This document shows positions 16,593 through 25,514 of a DNA stretch of 44,339 nucleotides, piece after piece. The DNA lies in contig QCNV01000011.1 in assembly GCA_003213095.1 (NCBI GenBank), positions 1-44,339 on the forward strand, read 5' to 3'. The DNA is from SAR202 cluster bacterium AG-426-M11. Lineage in GTDB: Bacteria > Chloroflexota > Dehalococcoidia > Lucifugimonadales > UBA826. The notes under the pieces were generated by a model. The model was not told the origin of the DNA and did not search any database. It saw only the letters and a program-made list of their open reading frames with translations. The position numbers and the translations under genes are program-made. Each line of letters begins with the position of its first letter. Within the stretch, counting starts at the first letter, position 1.

Positions 16593-17438
16593 ATGAAATT
16601 TAATCCAAATATAGAATCATTAATTGATTTAGCGATTCAAGAAGATTATATTTCAGGAGATGCTACCTCTGAATCAATTATAGACTCTAAAGCTACGGGC
16701 ATAGGAACAATTGTTTCGGACGAAATTGGAATATTAGCAGGATTTGACATTGCTGCAAAAGTATTTTTAAAAATTGATCCTTCATTGATAATTTCACAAT
16801 TTATTTCAGATGGATCTAAATTGATTAATGGAAGTAAAATAGCTTCAATTTCAGGAAATTTATCTTCTATATTAATCGCTGAAAGAACAGCACTGAACTT
16901 TTTACGTAAACTAAGCGGAGTAGCCACTCATACATCTAAATTTGTTGAATTAATCTCACATACCAACGCCAAAATTGTTGATACCAGAAAAACGACTCCC
17001 GGATACAGAAATCTAGAAAAATATGCTGTCAGAATGGGAGGCGGTCATAACCACAGACAAAACTTGTCTGACGGTATTCTAATCAAAGACAATCATATTA
17101 AAATATTAGAAAGTGACGGTTTAAATATTTCTGATGTGATTCGCAAAGCAAAAGATAATTCATCGCATACTATTAAAACAGAAATAGAAGTTGAAAATCT
17201 AGATGACTTAATCTCTGCCCTGAATGCTGGAGTAGACATTATTATGCTAGACAATATGCCAGTTGAGATGATGAAAAGAGCTGTAGAATTATGTGATGGA
17301 AAAGTCATCACTGAAGCTTCAGGTGGAGTCAACTTATCTTCAGTGAAAGCGATAGCTGAAACAGGAGTTAATTTAATCTCAGTTGGAGCAATTACTCATT
17401 CATCTCCAAATTTAGATCTTAGTCTCGATATTGAATAA
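16593..17438 (+). CDS. nadC: Nicotinate-nucleotide pyrophosphorylase (quinolinate phosphoribosyltransferase)
   Basis: A 281-residue enzyme that converts quinolinate and PRPP to nicotinate mononucleotide. EDYISGDATSE at the N-terminus, AERTALNFLRKLSGVAT, DTRKTTPGYRNLEKYAVRMGGG with the substrate Arg/Lys/His residues, ILIKDNH, EIEVENLDD, IMLDNM, EASGG and ISVGAITHS all follow the family order. It begins 2 bases after nadA. Its stop abuts, on the other strand, the stop of dtd with no gap. Confidence 0.96.
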   Translation: MKFNPNIESLIDLAIQEDYISGDATSESIIDSKATGIGTIVSDEIGILAGFDIAAKVFLKIDPSLIISQFISDGSKLINGSKIASISGNLSSILIAERTALNFLRKLSGVATHTSKFVELISHTNAKIVDTRKTTPGYRNLEKYAVRMGGGHNHRQNLSDGILIKDNHIKILESDGLNISDVIRKAKDNSSHTIKTEIEVENLDDLISALNAGVDIIMLDNMPVEMMKRAVELCDGKVITEASGGVNLSSVKAIAETGVNLISVGAITHSSPNLDLSLDIE

Positions 17439-17882
17439 TTATTTTTTTGAATCAACAATTACTGTAACAGGTCCATCATTAACCAAAGACACTTGCATAT
17501 TTGTTTGAAATTGACCTGTCTTAATATCCAAACCAGTCGAATGAAATTCATCAACTAATTTACAATATAAACCTCTAGCCTCAACAGGATTCATAGCATC
17601 CTGAAAACTAGGTCTTCTTCCCTTTTTCGTAGATCCCATTAATGTAAATTGACTAACCAAAAGCACAGAACCTGAAACATTTATTATAGATTCATCAAAA
17701 TGGCCATTCTCATTTGAAAATATTCTCAAATTTGATACTTTGTCTACAATATAATGAATATCATCTTCCGAATCATTGGATGAAATCCCAATCAAAACTA
17801 CAAGCCCTTTATTTATTGAAGCCAATACAGAGTCGTTTGAACTAACTGATGCTGATAAAACTCTTTGAACTAGAGCTATCAT
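17439..17882 (-). CDS. dtd: D-aminoacyl-tRNA deacylase
   Basis: A 147-residue proofreading enzyme that frees tRNAs charged with D-amino acids or glycine. The SQFTL motif with KKGRRPSF and the C-terminal NDGPVT (Gly-Pro that excludes L-amino acids) are both present. MIALVQRV at the N-terminus is typical. It starts 2 bases after fmdB stops, so the two are co-transcribed. Confidence 0.95.
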   Translation of the reverse strand: MIALVQRVLSASVSSNDSVLASINKGLVVLIGISSNDSEDDIHYIVDKVSNLRIFSNENGHFDESIINVSGSVLLVSQFTLMGSTKKGRRPSFQDAMNPVEARGLYCKLVDEFHSTGLDIKTGQFQTNMQVSLVNDGPVTVIVDSKK

Positions 17883-17884
17883 AT

Positions 17885-18223
17885 TTATTCTTTAGTAGAT
17901 GAAGACTTAGTCTCTGAAGATTTAGTATCTGAAGATGTAGCATCTGAGGATTTAGTTTGTGGAGCTGTTGATTCTGGTGATTCGGTAGATTGAGAAGTGG
18001 TTTTTGTAGAATTTATTTGTTTGCCTGAAGAACTCCCTTTCTGCCCATAATCATTTACATACCAACCGCTACCTTTGAACACAATAGGAACTGCTGAGAA
18101 TAATCTCCTAGCGTTTGAATTACAGGATTCTATGGGACAAGGCTGTTCAATAGAATCACTAAACTTTAGCCTCAATTCAAAATCTGATCCACATTGATCA
18201 CAATGATAATCATATGTAGGCAT
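17885..18223 (-). CDS. FmdB-type zinc-ribbon regulatory protein
   Basis: A 112-residue protein. Residues 1-50 form the FmdB/CxxC zinc ribbon: MPTYDYHCDQCGSDFEL carries one Cys pair and CPIESC the second, then the usual FKGSGWYVNDYG ending. From about residue 62 the protein turns into a low-complexity Ser/Thr/Lys/Asp tail with SSDTK/SSETK-like repeats, likely disordered. The family's role is unclear; a transcriptional role was proposed for FmdB. GGAGAT precedes the ATG by 8 bases. Confidence 0.88.
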   Translation of the reverse strand: MPTYDYHCDQCGSDFELRLKFSDSIEQPCPIESCNSNARRLFSAVPIVFKGSGWYVNDYGQKGSSSGKQINSTKTTSQSTESPESTAPQTKSSDATSSDTKSSETKSSSTKE

Positions 18224-18276
18224 TTACAATAATCTCCAAAAAACCAAATTATTTAAAATTAATCTATAACCAATTT

Positions 18277-18305
18277 AATCTAGCATTCGATATTTAGTAT
18301 GTCAA
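18277..18305 (-). promoter_or_regulatory. Promoter for fmdB-dtd
   Basis: On the minus strand a perfect TTGACA (18305-18300), a 17-base spacer and TAGATT (18282-18277) lie 54 bases before the fmdB start. A second TTGACA overlaps the purL stop at 18316-18311. Confidence 0.5.
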
Positions 18306-18312
18306 TTTACTG

Positions 18313-20520
18313 TCAATCTAATTCATTTAATAAAGTGTTTTTCCAAATATGAGAAATTTCATTGATATCCAAATCAATGAATTCCGATAATTTAAACCTA
18401 TCTGACGTTACCTTACCTAATTCTAAAAATGGTAATCCATATCGATTGCAAATTTCCGTAATTTCATTCGATCTGGATGGATTAAATGAAATTACTACTC
18501 TAGATTGTTTTTCTGCAAATAAAGCAGAATCCCATCTTTCTTTTAATTTAAAACTCGCAATAAAGCCTTTATTACCCAAAATCGCTGATTCTGCAATAGC
18601 AATGGCCAAACCTCCATCAGAACAATCATGACATGAATTTAATAGATCTGATGAAATTAACTCTCTACAAGTTTTTTGGAGAATCATCTCTAAATTGGTA
18701 TTTATTTCAGGAGCCCCTTCAATCTTATTGTGAATTAATTCTAAAAATTCACTGCCTGCAAAATATTTTAGGCTCAAATCAACTTGATTGACTCCCAACA
18801 AAAAAACTAAATCATCTGGATTTTTAAAAGCAGACTCACAATGATTTTCTACATTTTGTAATAATCCAACAGCACCAATAACAGGAGTTGGAAATATAGA
18901 TGAAACTTGGGTTTCATTATATAGACTTACATTCCCACTTATTACTGGAGCATTAAATTCTATAGACATATCCGCAATACCAGAAACAGCTTTCTCTAAC
19001 TGAAAATATACTTCGGGTTTTTGAGGATTCCCAAAATTCAAACAATTAGTTATAGCAATGGGTTCAGCACCTGTACACGAAATGTTTCTGAATGCTTCTG
19101 CAACTGCAATCTGAGCTCCAACATAAGGATCTAAATAAGTTAATCTAGCATTTCCATCTGTAGAAGCAGCTAATGCTTTAGTTGTCCCTTTAATCCTTAT
19201 TAATGAAGCATCACCACCAGGGGAGATGACAGTATTAGTTTGAACTTGATGGTCATATTGCCTATAAATATATTCTCTACTAGCAATATTTGGACTACTT
19301 AAAATTTTCAAAAATATCTCAAGTTGAGATTCAATCGGTAAAGGGAGATTTTCCAAACTAGTTTCTCGAGCTTTTGTAATATCAAAAGATTCAATTGCAT
19401 CAACAGTATACAGAGGAGGATCAGTCAAAATGTTGATAGGAACATCTGCAATTAATTTACCATTTTCTAAAATAGTGGCAAATTCTCGTGTAGTCACTTT
19501 CCCAATCACATCATGATTAATTTCCCATTTTTCAAAAATACCGCAAATATCATCTAAGTTTTCAGGAGAAACAGAAAACAACATCCGCTCTTGGGTTTCA
19601 GAAAGCATTACTTCATATGCTTGCATACCTGATTCTCTACGTGGAATCAGACTAACATCGATCTCAAACCCCATTTGCCCATTTGCAGCACACTCCACAG
19701 ATGCACTAGTTAAACCAGCTGCACCTAAATCTTGTAATCCATCTACCTTACCGGTTGCTACAACTTCCAAACATGATTCAATCAATATTTTTTCTAAGAA
19801 TGGGTTTCCCACTTGAACTGTTGGCCTCAGTTCTTGATCAGAATCAAAAGTATTTGATGCTAAACCTGAAGCTCCATGAATTCCATCTTTTCCAGTACCT
19901 GAACCAACTAATAAAAGTAAATTACCAGCCGGGCCTGAAGATGATTTAATTAAATCTTGTCTTTTTAAAACTCCTATACACATTGCATTAACTAAAGGGT
20001 TACCTGTATAGGAATCTGAAAAATATATTTCACCACCTATGTTAGGGATCCCTAAACAGTTTCCATAATTTGAAATCCCAGATACTACGCCATCCAATAA
20101 AAATTTATTTCTATCAACATTAATGGGACCAAATCTTAATGAATTCAATAAGGCTACAGGTTTAGCACCCATTGCAAAAATGTCTCTAACAATTCCTCCA
20201 ACACCTGTAGCTGCTCCTTCATATGGCTCTATAGCAGAAGGATGATTATGAGATTCAATTTTAAAAACTATTGCGTCACCATCTCCAATATCAACAACCC
20301 CCGCATTTTCTTCTCCTGCACTTACTAACAATTTAGGATGATCAGATTGAAATTTTTTTAACAAAGGTTTCGAATGCTGGTAACCACAATGTTCACTCCA
20401 TAAAGACCCAAAAAGTCCTAATTCAATATAATTTGGTTCTCTACCTAATCTTTCAACTAATAAATCATACTCATACTGAGTCAATGATAAGTTTCTTAAA
20501 GTTTGTTCATCAAAATTCAT
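18313..20520 (-). CDS. purL: Phosphoribosylformylglycinamidine synthase subunit PurL (small type)
   Basis: A 735-residue synthetase subunit that makes FGAM from FGAR, ATP and ammonia. SLWSEHCGYQHSKPLL (39-54) holds the catalytic-site His residues. FKIESHNHPSAIEPYEGAATGVGGI is the ATP/Mg motif of the first AIRS domain. The second half repeats the AIRS fold and includes HDCSDGGLAIA. The length marks the small, three-protein system, which needs PurQ (present at 21405-22109) and PurS (not found in the window). It is separated from the second EamA reading frame by 8 bases and is the last gene of the long minus-strand cluster. Confidence 0.96.
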   Translation of the reverse strand: MNFDEQTLRNLSLTQYEYDLLVERLGREPNYIELGLFGSLWSEHCGYQHSKPLLKKFQSDHPKLLVSAGEENAGVVDIGDGDAIVFKIESHNHPSAIEPYEGAATGVGGIVRDIFAMGAKPVALLNSLRFGPINVDRNKFLLDGVVSGISNYGNCLGIPNIGGEIYFSDSYTGNPLVNAMCIGVLKRQDLIKSSSGPAGNLLLLVGSGTGKDGIHGASGLASNTFDSDQELRPTVQVGNPFLEKILIESCLEVVATGKVDGLQDLGAAGLTSASVECAANGQMGFEIDVSLIPRRESGMQAYEVMLSETQERMLFSVSPENLDDICGIFEKWEINHDVIGKVTTREFATILENGKLIADVPINILTDPPLYTVDAIESFDITKARETSLENLPLPIESQLEIFLKILSSPNIASREYIYRQYDHQVQTNTVISPGGDASLIRIKGTTKALAASTDGNARLTYLDPYVGAQIAVAEAFRNISCTGAEPIAITNCLNFGNPQKPEVYFQLEKAVSGIADMSIEFNAPVISGNVSLYNETQVSSIFPTPVIGAVGLLQNVENHCESAFKNPDDLVFLLGVNQVDLSLKYFAGSEFLELIHNKIEGAPEINTNLEMILQKTCRELISSDLLNSCHDCSDGGLAIAIAESAILGNKGFIASFKLKERWDSALFAEKQSRVVISFNPSRSNEITEICNRYGLPFLELGKVTSDRFKLSEFIDLDINEISHIWKNTLLNELD

Positions 20521-20528
20521 GTTTAAGT

Positions 20529-20987
20529 TTAATTTCCATTTCCAAATAAAATAAATATTATTCCAGTAATGACTAAAAGCGTGCCTAAAATTGTTCTAAA
20601 AGAAATAGTTTCAATTCCTTTTAGAAATATAAAAGCCAAAACAATAGTTATCAATGGATAAATAGAAATAATTGGAGTAACAACTACTACTGGAGCAGAT
20701 GCTAAACTAAAAAAATAAAACATCACTCCACAAGAAGAACACAAACCTGCGATGATAATCGTCGTCCAATTTTTAATTGGTGTTTGAGCAATATCTTTTA
20801 CAGCCTTTGGAGCCATAACTAAAAAAGTAACTATTAAACCAAAAAATAAAGAAAAACTTGAAATTACTAATGGAGAAGCAATATCTTCAGTAAGCTGTTT
20901 CCCAATTACTGCAGCCAAACTGTACATAAAAGCAGATACCACTGCATAAAGTAGACCAATATTCTTAATGCTATTCATTTTTTTCAC
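20529..20987 (-). CDS. EamA/DMT transporter, C-terminal half (split gene)
   Basis: A 152-residue membrane protein with five hydrophobic segments, corresponding to the second EamA repeat of a ten-helix drug/metabolite transporter. SAFMYSLAAVIGKQL, APVVVVTPIISIYPLITIVLAFIFL and LGTLLVITGIIFI are typical EamA features. It overlaps the preceding half by 17 bases in the +1 frame. The start is either GTG at 20987 or ATG at 20978, both lying in or beside a run of seven A residues; neither has a Shine-Dalgarno. It may be the downstream part of one frameshifted gene or a true second subunit. Confidence 0.75.
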   Translation of the reverse strand: MKKMNSIKNIGLLYAVVSAFMYSLAAVIGKQLTEDIASPLVISSFSLFFGLIVTFLVMAPKAVKDIAQTPIKNWTTIIIAGLCSSCGVMFYFFSLASAPVVVVTPIISIYPLITIVLAFIFLKGIETISFRTILGTLLVITGIIFILFGNGN

Positions 20988-21408
20988 TACTTAATGAAAC
21001 TACCACTACACCAGACACGATGAATACAGTACCCAAAACAAGCCAAATATTTATTGATTCTCCCAAAAAAATCACAGCCAAAATAGCTGCAAAAAAAGGT
21101 GAACATGCAACTAAAGAAGAAGATCTTGCTGCTCCCATTCTATTAATTGCTAGATACTGTAAAGACCTACCTCCAGTAAAAGTAATAAATCCAACAATAG
21201 CGAACCATAAATATGAAATAGGAGAAAGGGTAATAATTTCTTCGAAATGCATAATTAGTGCTACACTCAAACTAAATAAAGCAGAAACTACTAATGACAT
21301 TATAGTCGCCCCTGAATATGGGATTTTTTGTAACGACAATTTAATGAAGACAGCACTACCAGCAAACCCTAAAGCTGCGCATATAGATAACAATATTCCG
21401 GTAATCAA
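20971..21408 (-). CDS. EamA/DMT transporter, N-terminal half (split gene)
   Basis: A 145-residue membrane protein with five hydrophobic segments, matching the first EamA repeat. GFAGSAVFIKLSL, GGRSLQYLAINRMGAARSS, SLVACSPFFAAILAVIFLGE and VLGTVFIVSGVVVVS are characteristic. It starts inside the purQ stop (ATGA overlap, 21405-21408) and ends with SSEKNE where the A7 run shifts the frame. Joined to the following half, it would give about 290 residues, the normal full EamA length. The substrate is unknown; location in the purine cluster might hint at a purine-related solute, which is only a guess. Confidence 0.75.
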   Translation of the reverse strand: MITGILLSICAALGFAGSAVFIKLSLQKIPYSGATIMSLVVSALFSLSVALIMHFEEIITLSPISYLWFAIVGFITFTGGRSLQYLAINRMGAARSSSLVACSPFFAAILAVIFLGESINIWLVLGTVFIVSGVVVVSLSSEKNE

Positions 21409-22109
21409 AGAGACACAGAATCAGAAAAGTTATCTAAAATTGATCCAAATATTTTCAAACCGTCACTCCCTCCCAAAATAGGATCACATACTCTTTCGGG
21501 ATGCGGCATCATACCTAGTACGTTTCCATTTCGATTAATTATGCCTGCGATATTCATTACAGACCCATTAGGATTATTAATATCTGAAACATCCCCCGTA
21601 GATGAACTATACTTAAAGATAATTTGATTATTATTTTCTAATTTATCGAGAGTATCATTATCCGCAAAGTAATTTCCTTCACCATGTGAAATTGGAACTT
21701 GAATAACTTGATCTAAATCACATCTATTTGTAAAACAAGAATCAGTATTTTGAACCAATAAATTAGTCATTTCACACCTGAATTTCAAATCTTTATTTCT
21801 TATTAAAACTCCAGGTAAAATTCCAGACTCACAAAGAATTTGAAATCCGTTGCATATCCCAACTACTGTCTTTCCTTTTTCTGAAAACTCTTTAATCGAT
21901 TCCATTACTGGTGAAAATTTGGCTATTGCACCACACCTAAGATAATCACCATAAGAAAACCCTCCAGGTAAAATTATGCAATCGAATTTAGATAAATCAG
22001 TGTCCTTATGCCAAATATAATCTACTTCTTGTTGTAGATAATCCTTGATAACGTGGAAACAATCTACATCACTCCACGTACCAGGGAATACTACTACTCC
22101 AAATTTCAA
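21405..22109 (-). CDS. purQ: Phosphoribosylformylglycinamidine synthase subunit PurQ (glutaminase)
   Basis: A 234-residue class I glutamine amidotransferase that supplies ammonia to PurL. The catalytic triad is visible as Cys86 in GICNGFQ, and His203 and Glu205 in MMPHPERVC. VVVFPGTWSDVD and LPGGFSYGDYLRCGAIA are PurQ-specific. It overlaps yqeY upstream by 4 bases (ATGA) and eamA downstream by 4 bases, so translation is coupled. Confidence 0.96.
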   Translation of the reverse strand: MKFGVVVFPGTWSDVDCFHVIKDYLQQEVDYIWHKDTDLSKFDCIILPGGFSYGDYLRCGAIAKFSPVMESIKEFSEKGKTVVGICNGFQILCESGILPGVLIRNKDLKFRCEMTNLLVQNTDSCFTNRCDLDQVIQVPISHGEGNYFADNDTLDKLENNNQIIFKYSSSTGDVSDINNPNGSVMNIAGIINRNGNVLGMMPHPERVCDPILGGSDGLKIFGSILDNFSDSVSL

Positions 22110-22558
22110 GTGATACCTTGTAACTTAGAAGTTACTATAGAATTCACAAGTTTCCCATCAGCTTTACCTTTTACTTGTGGCATCAATTTGCCCATCACTT
22201 TTCCCATGTCTGAAGGATTATTTGCATTTACTTCATTAATCACTTTTTCAACTAACTTTTCTATTTCATTTTCCGACATTTGTTCGGGCAAAAATTGAGA
22301 AATAAAATCTAATTCAGCTTTTTCATTTTGAACTAGATCTTGCCTATCAGCTTTTTCATAAGCTTCAATACTATCTTTTCGTTGTTGCGCTTGCTTAGAA
22401 AATACTAAAATAATTCCATCATCATTCAATTCGGATTGTGAATCTATTTCTGCATTCTTTATAGCTGACATCAAAGTTCTAATCACAGTTCTTTTAATTG
22501 GATCTTTGTTTCTCATTGCTTCTTTAAGTTCTGTACTAAGTTTTTCTTTAATAGTCAT
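22106..22558 (-). CDS. GatB/YqeY domain protein
   Basis: A 150-residue helical protein of the YqeY family, related to the tail domain of GatB that contacts tRNA. MTIKEKLSTELKEAMRNKD, RTLMSAIKNAEID, RKDSIEAYEKADRQDLVQNE, FLPEQMSENEIE and MGKVMGKLMPQVKGKADG are typical. The role is unproven; it is often found beside translation genes, here gltX 51 bases upstream. Confidence 0.92.
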   Translation of the reverse strand: MTIKEKLSTELKEAMRNKDPIKRTVIRTLMSAIKNAEIDSQSELNDDGIILVFSKQAQQRKDSIEAYEKADRQDLVQNEKAELDFISQFLPEQMSENEIEKLVEKVINEVNANNPSDMGKVMGKLMPQVKGKADGKLVNSIVTSKLQGIT

Positions 22559-22609
22559 ATAGTTTCTCTATGATTTTTTTTACGAGTATAGGTTTGTAAA
22601 ATTTCATCG

Positions 22610-24103
22610 TCAAGCATTAATAGACTGTTTAATCATATGATCTGCCTGCTTTAGTAAATTTATAGTTTTTACACGTCCTAAAATTTCTAAAGATTCAAAT
22701 AATGGCGGTGAAACTTTTTGCCCAGAGGTAGCCATTCTGATAGTACCTAAAAACATTCCAGGCTTCACTTCCAATTCATTTATCAAATCTCTTAGATGCT
22801 TTTCAATGGAGTCAGAATCAAATTTTTGCAATCCATTCAAAGAATTTAACGTTTTTTCTATAAACAGATTAGTAAGATGAATATCAGATTTTTTCTGGAT
22901 TAGATCATCCACAGTATAAGAAATGTGATTTTTATACAAAAAAGCTATCCATTCTTCAGCTTCTCTTAATGTTTTTAATCTTTCAGAAATCAAAGGAGCG
23001 ATAATTTCTAAATCTTTTTGTGAAGGAGTAAAATCAAATGATTCGGGGGGAAATTCTACCCAAAAATTATAAAGGATTTTGGCCAATTGAGAAGGAGTTT
23101 TTCTTTTTATATACTGACCATTCATCCAATTTAACTTATTTTTATCAAATACTGATCCTGAAGGACTAAGTTCAGTAATATTAAATTTTTGTATCAAATC
23201 ATCAATTGAAATTAATTCTTGTTCTCCATCAATTGACCATCCCAATAAACATAAAAAATTAATCATTGCTTCAGGTAAATAACCTTCTTTTTTAAATTCT
23301 AAAACTGATGTTGCTCCATGCCTTTTACTCAATTTAGTCTTATCAGGAGCTAGAATAGTAGGGATATGGGCGAAATCAGGTATGTCCCAATCAAAAGCTT
23401 GATGAATTTGTATATGCCTAGGCAAACTAGATAACCATTCTTCTCCACGAACAATTAATGAGATTTCCATCAAATGATCATCGATTACTGATGCAAAATG
23501 ATAAGTTGGAAATCCATCAGATTTAATTATTACAAAATCTTCAATCAATCTATTTTCAAAAGTAATTTGATTTCTAACCAAATCATTTAATGTCGATTCT
23601 CCGTTTTGAGGCATTTTAAATCTGACAACACAACCATCTGAAACATGATAAGTTGAATAATTTTCTTGTTTCTGTCTACAAAATCCATCATATCCAACTA
23701 TTTCAGACTTTGATTCTCGTTGTTGTTTTCTAACTTCCTCCAATCTTTCCGGAGTACAGAAACATTTGTATGCCTTGTCATTGGATATCAAAAAATTCAC
23801 ATGTTCTAGATATATATCCAATCTCTCAGACTGAACATATGGCCCGTATTGGCCTTCTTTTCCTAATCCTTCGTCCCATTCTAATCCTAGCCACATTAAT
23901 GATGATTTCTGTAAATCTATAGCACCATCTACTTTACGATCTTGATCAGTATCTTCAACCCGAACTATAAAATCTCCACTAAATTTTTTAGCTATGATCC
24001 AATCAAAAAGAGCAGTACGAATATTTCCGACATGTGGTTCACCAGTAGGACTTGGAGCATATCTAACTCTAACTCGTTTATCAGAATTCAAATTATTTCT
24101 CAT
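22610..24103 (-). CDS. gltX: Glutamyl-tRNA synthetase
   Basis: A 497-residue class I synthetase. The HIGH motif is PHVGN (23-27) in YAPSPTGEPHVGNIRTALFDW (split over two blocks), and the KMSKS equivalent is KLSKRHGA. A CFC...C zinc-like motif follows FLISNDKAYK. The C-terminal third is the helical anticodon-binding domain. It could be discriminating or non-discriminating; gatCAB is not in view. It follows rluD after 24 bases. Confidence 0.95.
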   Translation of the reverse strand: MRNNLNSDKRVRVRYAPSPTGEPHVGNIRTALFDWIIAKKFSGDFIVRVEDTDQDRKVDGAIDLQKSSLMWLGLEWDEGLGKEGQYGPYVQSERLDIYLEHVNFLISNDKAYKCFCTPERLEEVRKQQRESKSEIVGYDGFCRQKQENYSTYHVSDGCVVRFKMPQNGESTLNDLVRNQITFENRLIEDFVIIKSDGFPTYHFASVIDDHLMEISLIVRGEEWLSSLPRHIQIHQAFDWDIPDFAHIPTILAPDKTKLSKRHGATSVLEFKKEGYLPEAMINFLCLLGWSIDGEQELISIDDLIQKFNITELSPSGSVFDKNKLNWMNGQYIKRKTPSQLAKILYNFWVEFPPESFDFTPSQKDLEIIAPLISERLKTLREAEEWIAFLYKNHISYTVDDLIQKKSDIHLTNLFIEKTLNSLNGLQKFDSDSIEKHLRDLINELEVKPGMFLGTIRMATSGQKVSPPLFESLEILGRVKTINLLKQADHMIKQSINA

Positions 24104-24127
24104 ATTTAAAATTACTAGAAAATACTA

Positions 24128-25027
24128 TCATTCTTTATCTATATTATTTAAAAAAAAGGTCAAATCTTCTGCTAAGTCTGCTGTAAATTCTACGATATTC
24201 AAGTTTGACGGATGTACAAACGAGATTGTTTGTGCGTGAAGAAATTGCCTATTCAAATTTGGAACAGATCCATTATATAAACTATCTCCAGCAACAGGAT
24301 TTCCCAAAGAGTTCATATGAACTCTTATCTGATGTGTTCTACCAGTCAATGGTTTCACTTCAACATAATCAAAATTCTCAAATCGCTTCAACACTTTAAA
24401 CTTTGTAGAAGATTCACGACCATTTTCGACTATGGCCATTCTTTGTCGATGATAAGGGTCTCGTGCGATCGGAGCATCTATCATAGCTTTGAATGATGGC
24501 AAATTTCCTTTAACAAGGCAAAGATATGTCTTTTGTACCTCACGATTTTTTAATTGATTGGACAAATGTGACAAGGCTTTATCATTTTTGGCGACTACAA
24601 TTACTCCTGAAGTATCTTTATCTAAGCGATGGACTATACCGGGTCGAATATTTCTAATACCTTTTAAATCTCGGCATGCATATAAAACTGCATTCGCTAA
24701 AGTTTGATCGGGGTGTCCAGGGCCAGGATGTACAGGGAGCCCAGGTTGTTTGTTGATAACAATTAAATCCTCATCTTCAAATATAATATCTAAAGGGATT
24801 TCTTGAGACACTAATTCTATTTCCGGGGTTTTAGCCGAAGAAACAAAAACTACCTCACCGCATTTTAGCCTATAAGATGATTTTTGTAAGACCCCATCGA
24901 CGGAAATAAGGCCATCAGAAATTAATTTTCCAGCCATACTACGTGAAATTTCATCAACATTTTCTGCCACAAAAGAATCAAGACGTAAATCAGCATCATC
25001 TTCAACTAATATTTCAACTTCAATCAA
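24128..25027 (-). CDS. RluA/RluD-family pseudouridine synthase
   Basis: A 299-residue RNA-modifying enzyme. It has an N-terminal S4 RNA-binding domain (about 15-65, DSFVAENVDEISRSMAGKLI). The catalytic domain has IVHRLDKDTSG with nucleophile Asp136, and GRTHQIRVHM near the C-terminus. RluD-type activity on 23S rRNA is most likely from the S4 domain and length, but RluA/C relatives share the motifs. It overlaps lspA by 8 bases. Confidence 0.93.
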   Translation of the reverse strand: MIEVEILVEDDADLRLDSFVAENVDEISRSMAGKLISDGLISVDGVLQKSSYRLKCGEVVFVSSAKTPEIELVSQEIPLDIIFEDEDLIVINKQPGLPVHPGPGHPDQTLANAVLYACRDLKGIRNIRPGIVHRLDKDTSGVIVVAKNDKALSHLSNQLKNREVQKTYLCLVKGNLPSFKAMIDAPIARDPYHRQRMAIVENGRESSTKFKVLKRFENFDYVEVKPLTGRTHQIRVHMNSLGNPVAGDSLYNGSVPNLNRQFLHAQTISFVHPSNLNIVEFTADLAEDLTFFLNNIDKE

Positions 25028-25514
25028 TATCTATATCCTTGTCTTTTGAGACAGAATACCAACCTAATTTTTCACCGAACGTTAATGTGAAAATCAGTAT
25101 CACAATTCCAATACTTATAGCAGAATCTGCAATATTAAAAGCTGGCCACCATCCAACACTTATAAAATCAACAACTCCACCATCGCGAATCCTATCAATC
25201 AAATTACCAAAAGCCCCACCAATAATTAAACCTAGAGATATTCTCATCCAAATCACATCAAAGGAATTTTTGTAAAAAAAGTAAAGTACAAAGCCTATTC
25301 CGATTAATGATCCTATAGTTAATAAAAGTGTGTAATCTGAAAACAGTCCAAATGCTGAACCTGTATTTACTCCATGAACTATTTGAAATACACCTTCATC
25401 TGGCCAAGCAGAGTATCTAGGCACAAATTCCTTAATTAACGATTTTGTCACTTGATCACAAATAATCACAGATAATGAAATTAAATAAAACAATAAATCT
25501 TTATACCAAATCAT
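25020..25514 (-). CDS. lspA: Lipoprotein signal peptidase (signal peptidase II)
   Basis: A 164-residue membrane aspartic protease with four transmembrane segments that cuts prolipoproteins before the lipidated Cys. Catalytic Asp107 lies in GNLIDRI and Asp130 in FNIADSAI. DQVTKSLI and GVNTGSAFG are further family motifs. Several lipoprotein substrates are encoded in this window (PPIase, binding proteins). The start overlaps the end of the MFS gene by 4 bases. Confidence 0.95.
   Translation of the reverse strand: MIWYKDLLFYLISLSVIICDQVTKSLIKEFVPRYSAWPDEGVFQIVHGVNTGSAFGLFSDYTLLLTIGSLIGIGFVLYFFYKNSFDVIWMRISLGLIIGGAFGNLIDRIRDGGVVDFISVGWWPAFNIADSAISIGIVILIFTLTFGEKLGWYSVSKDKDIDID

Noticed and set aside
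18362-18631. Plus-strand frame inside purL
   Set aside because: Shadow of the highly conserved purL reading frame on the other strand.
21020-21481. 153-residue plus-strand frame across the EamA and purQ genes
   Set aside because: Antisense to two recognisable coding frames; composition is Lys/Ile/Pro rich with no motif.
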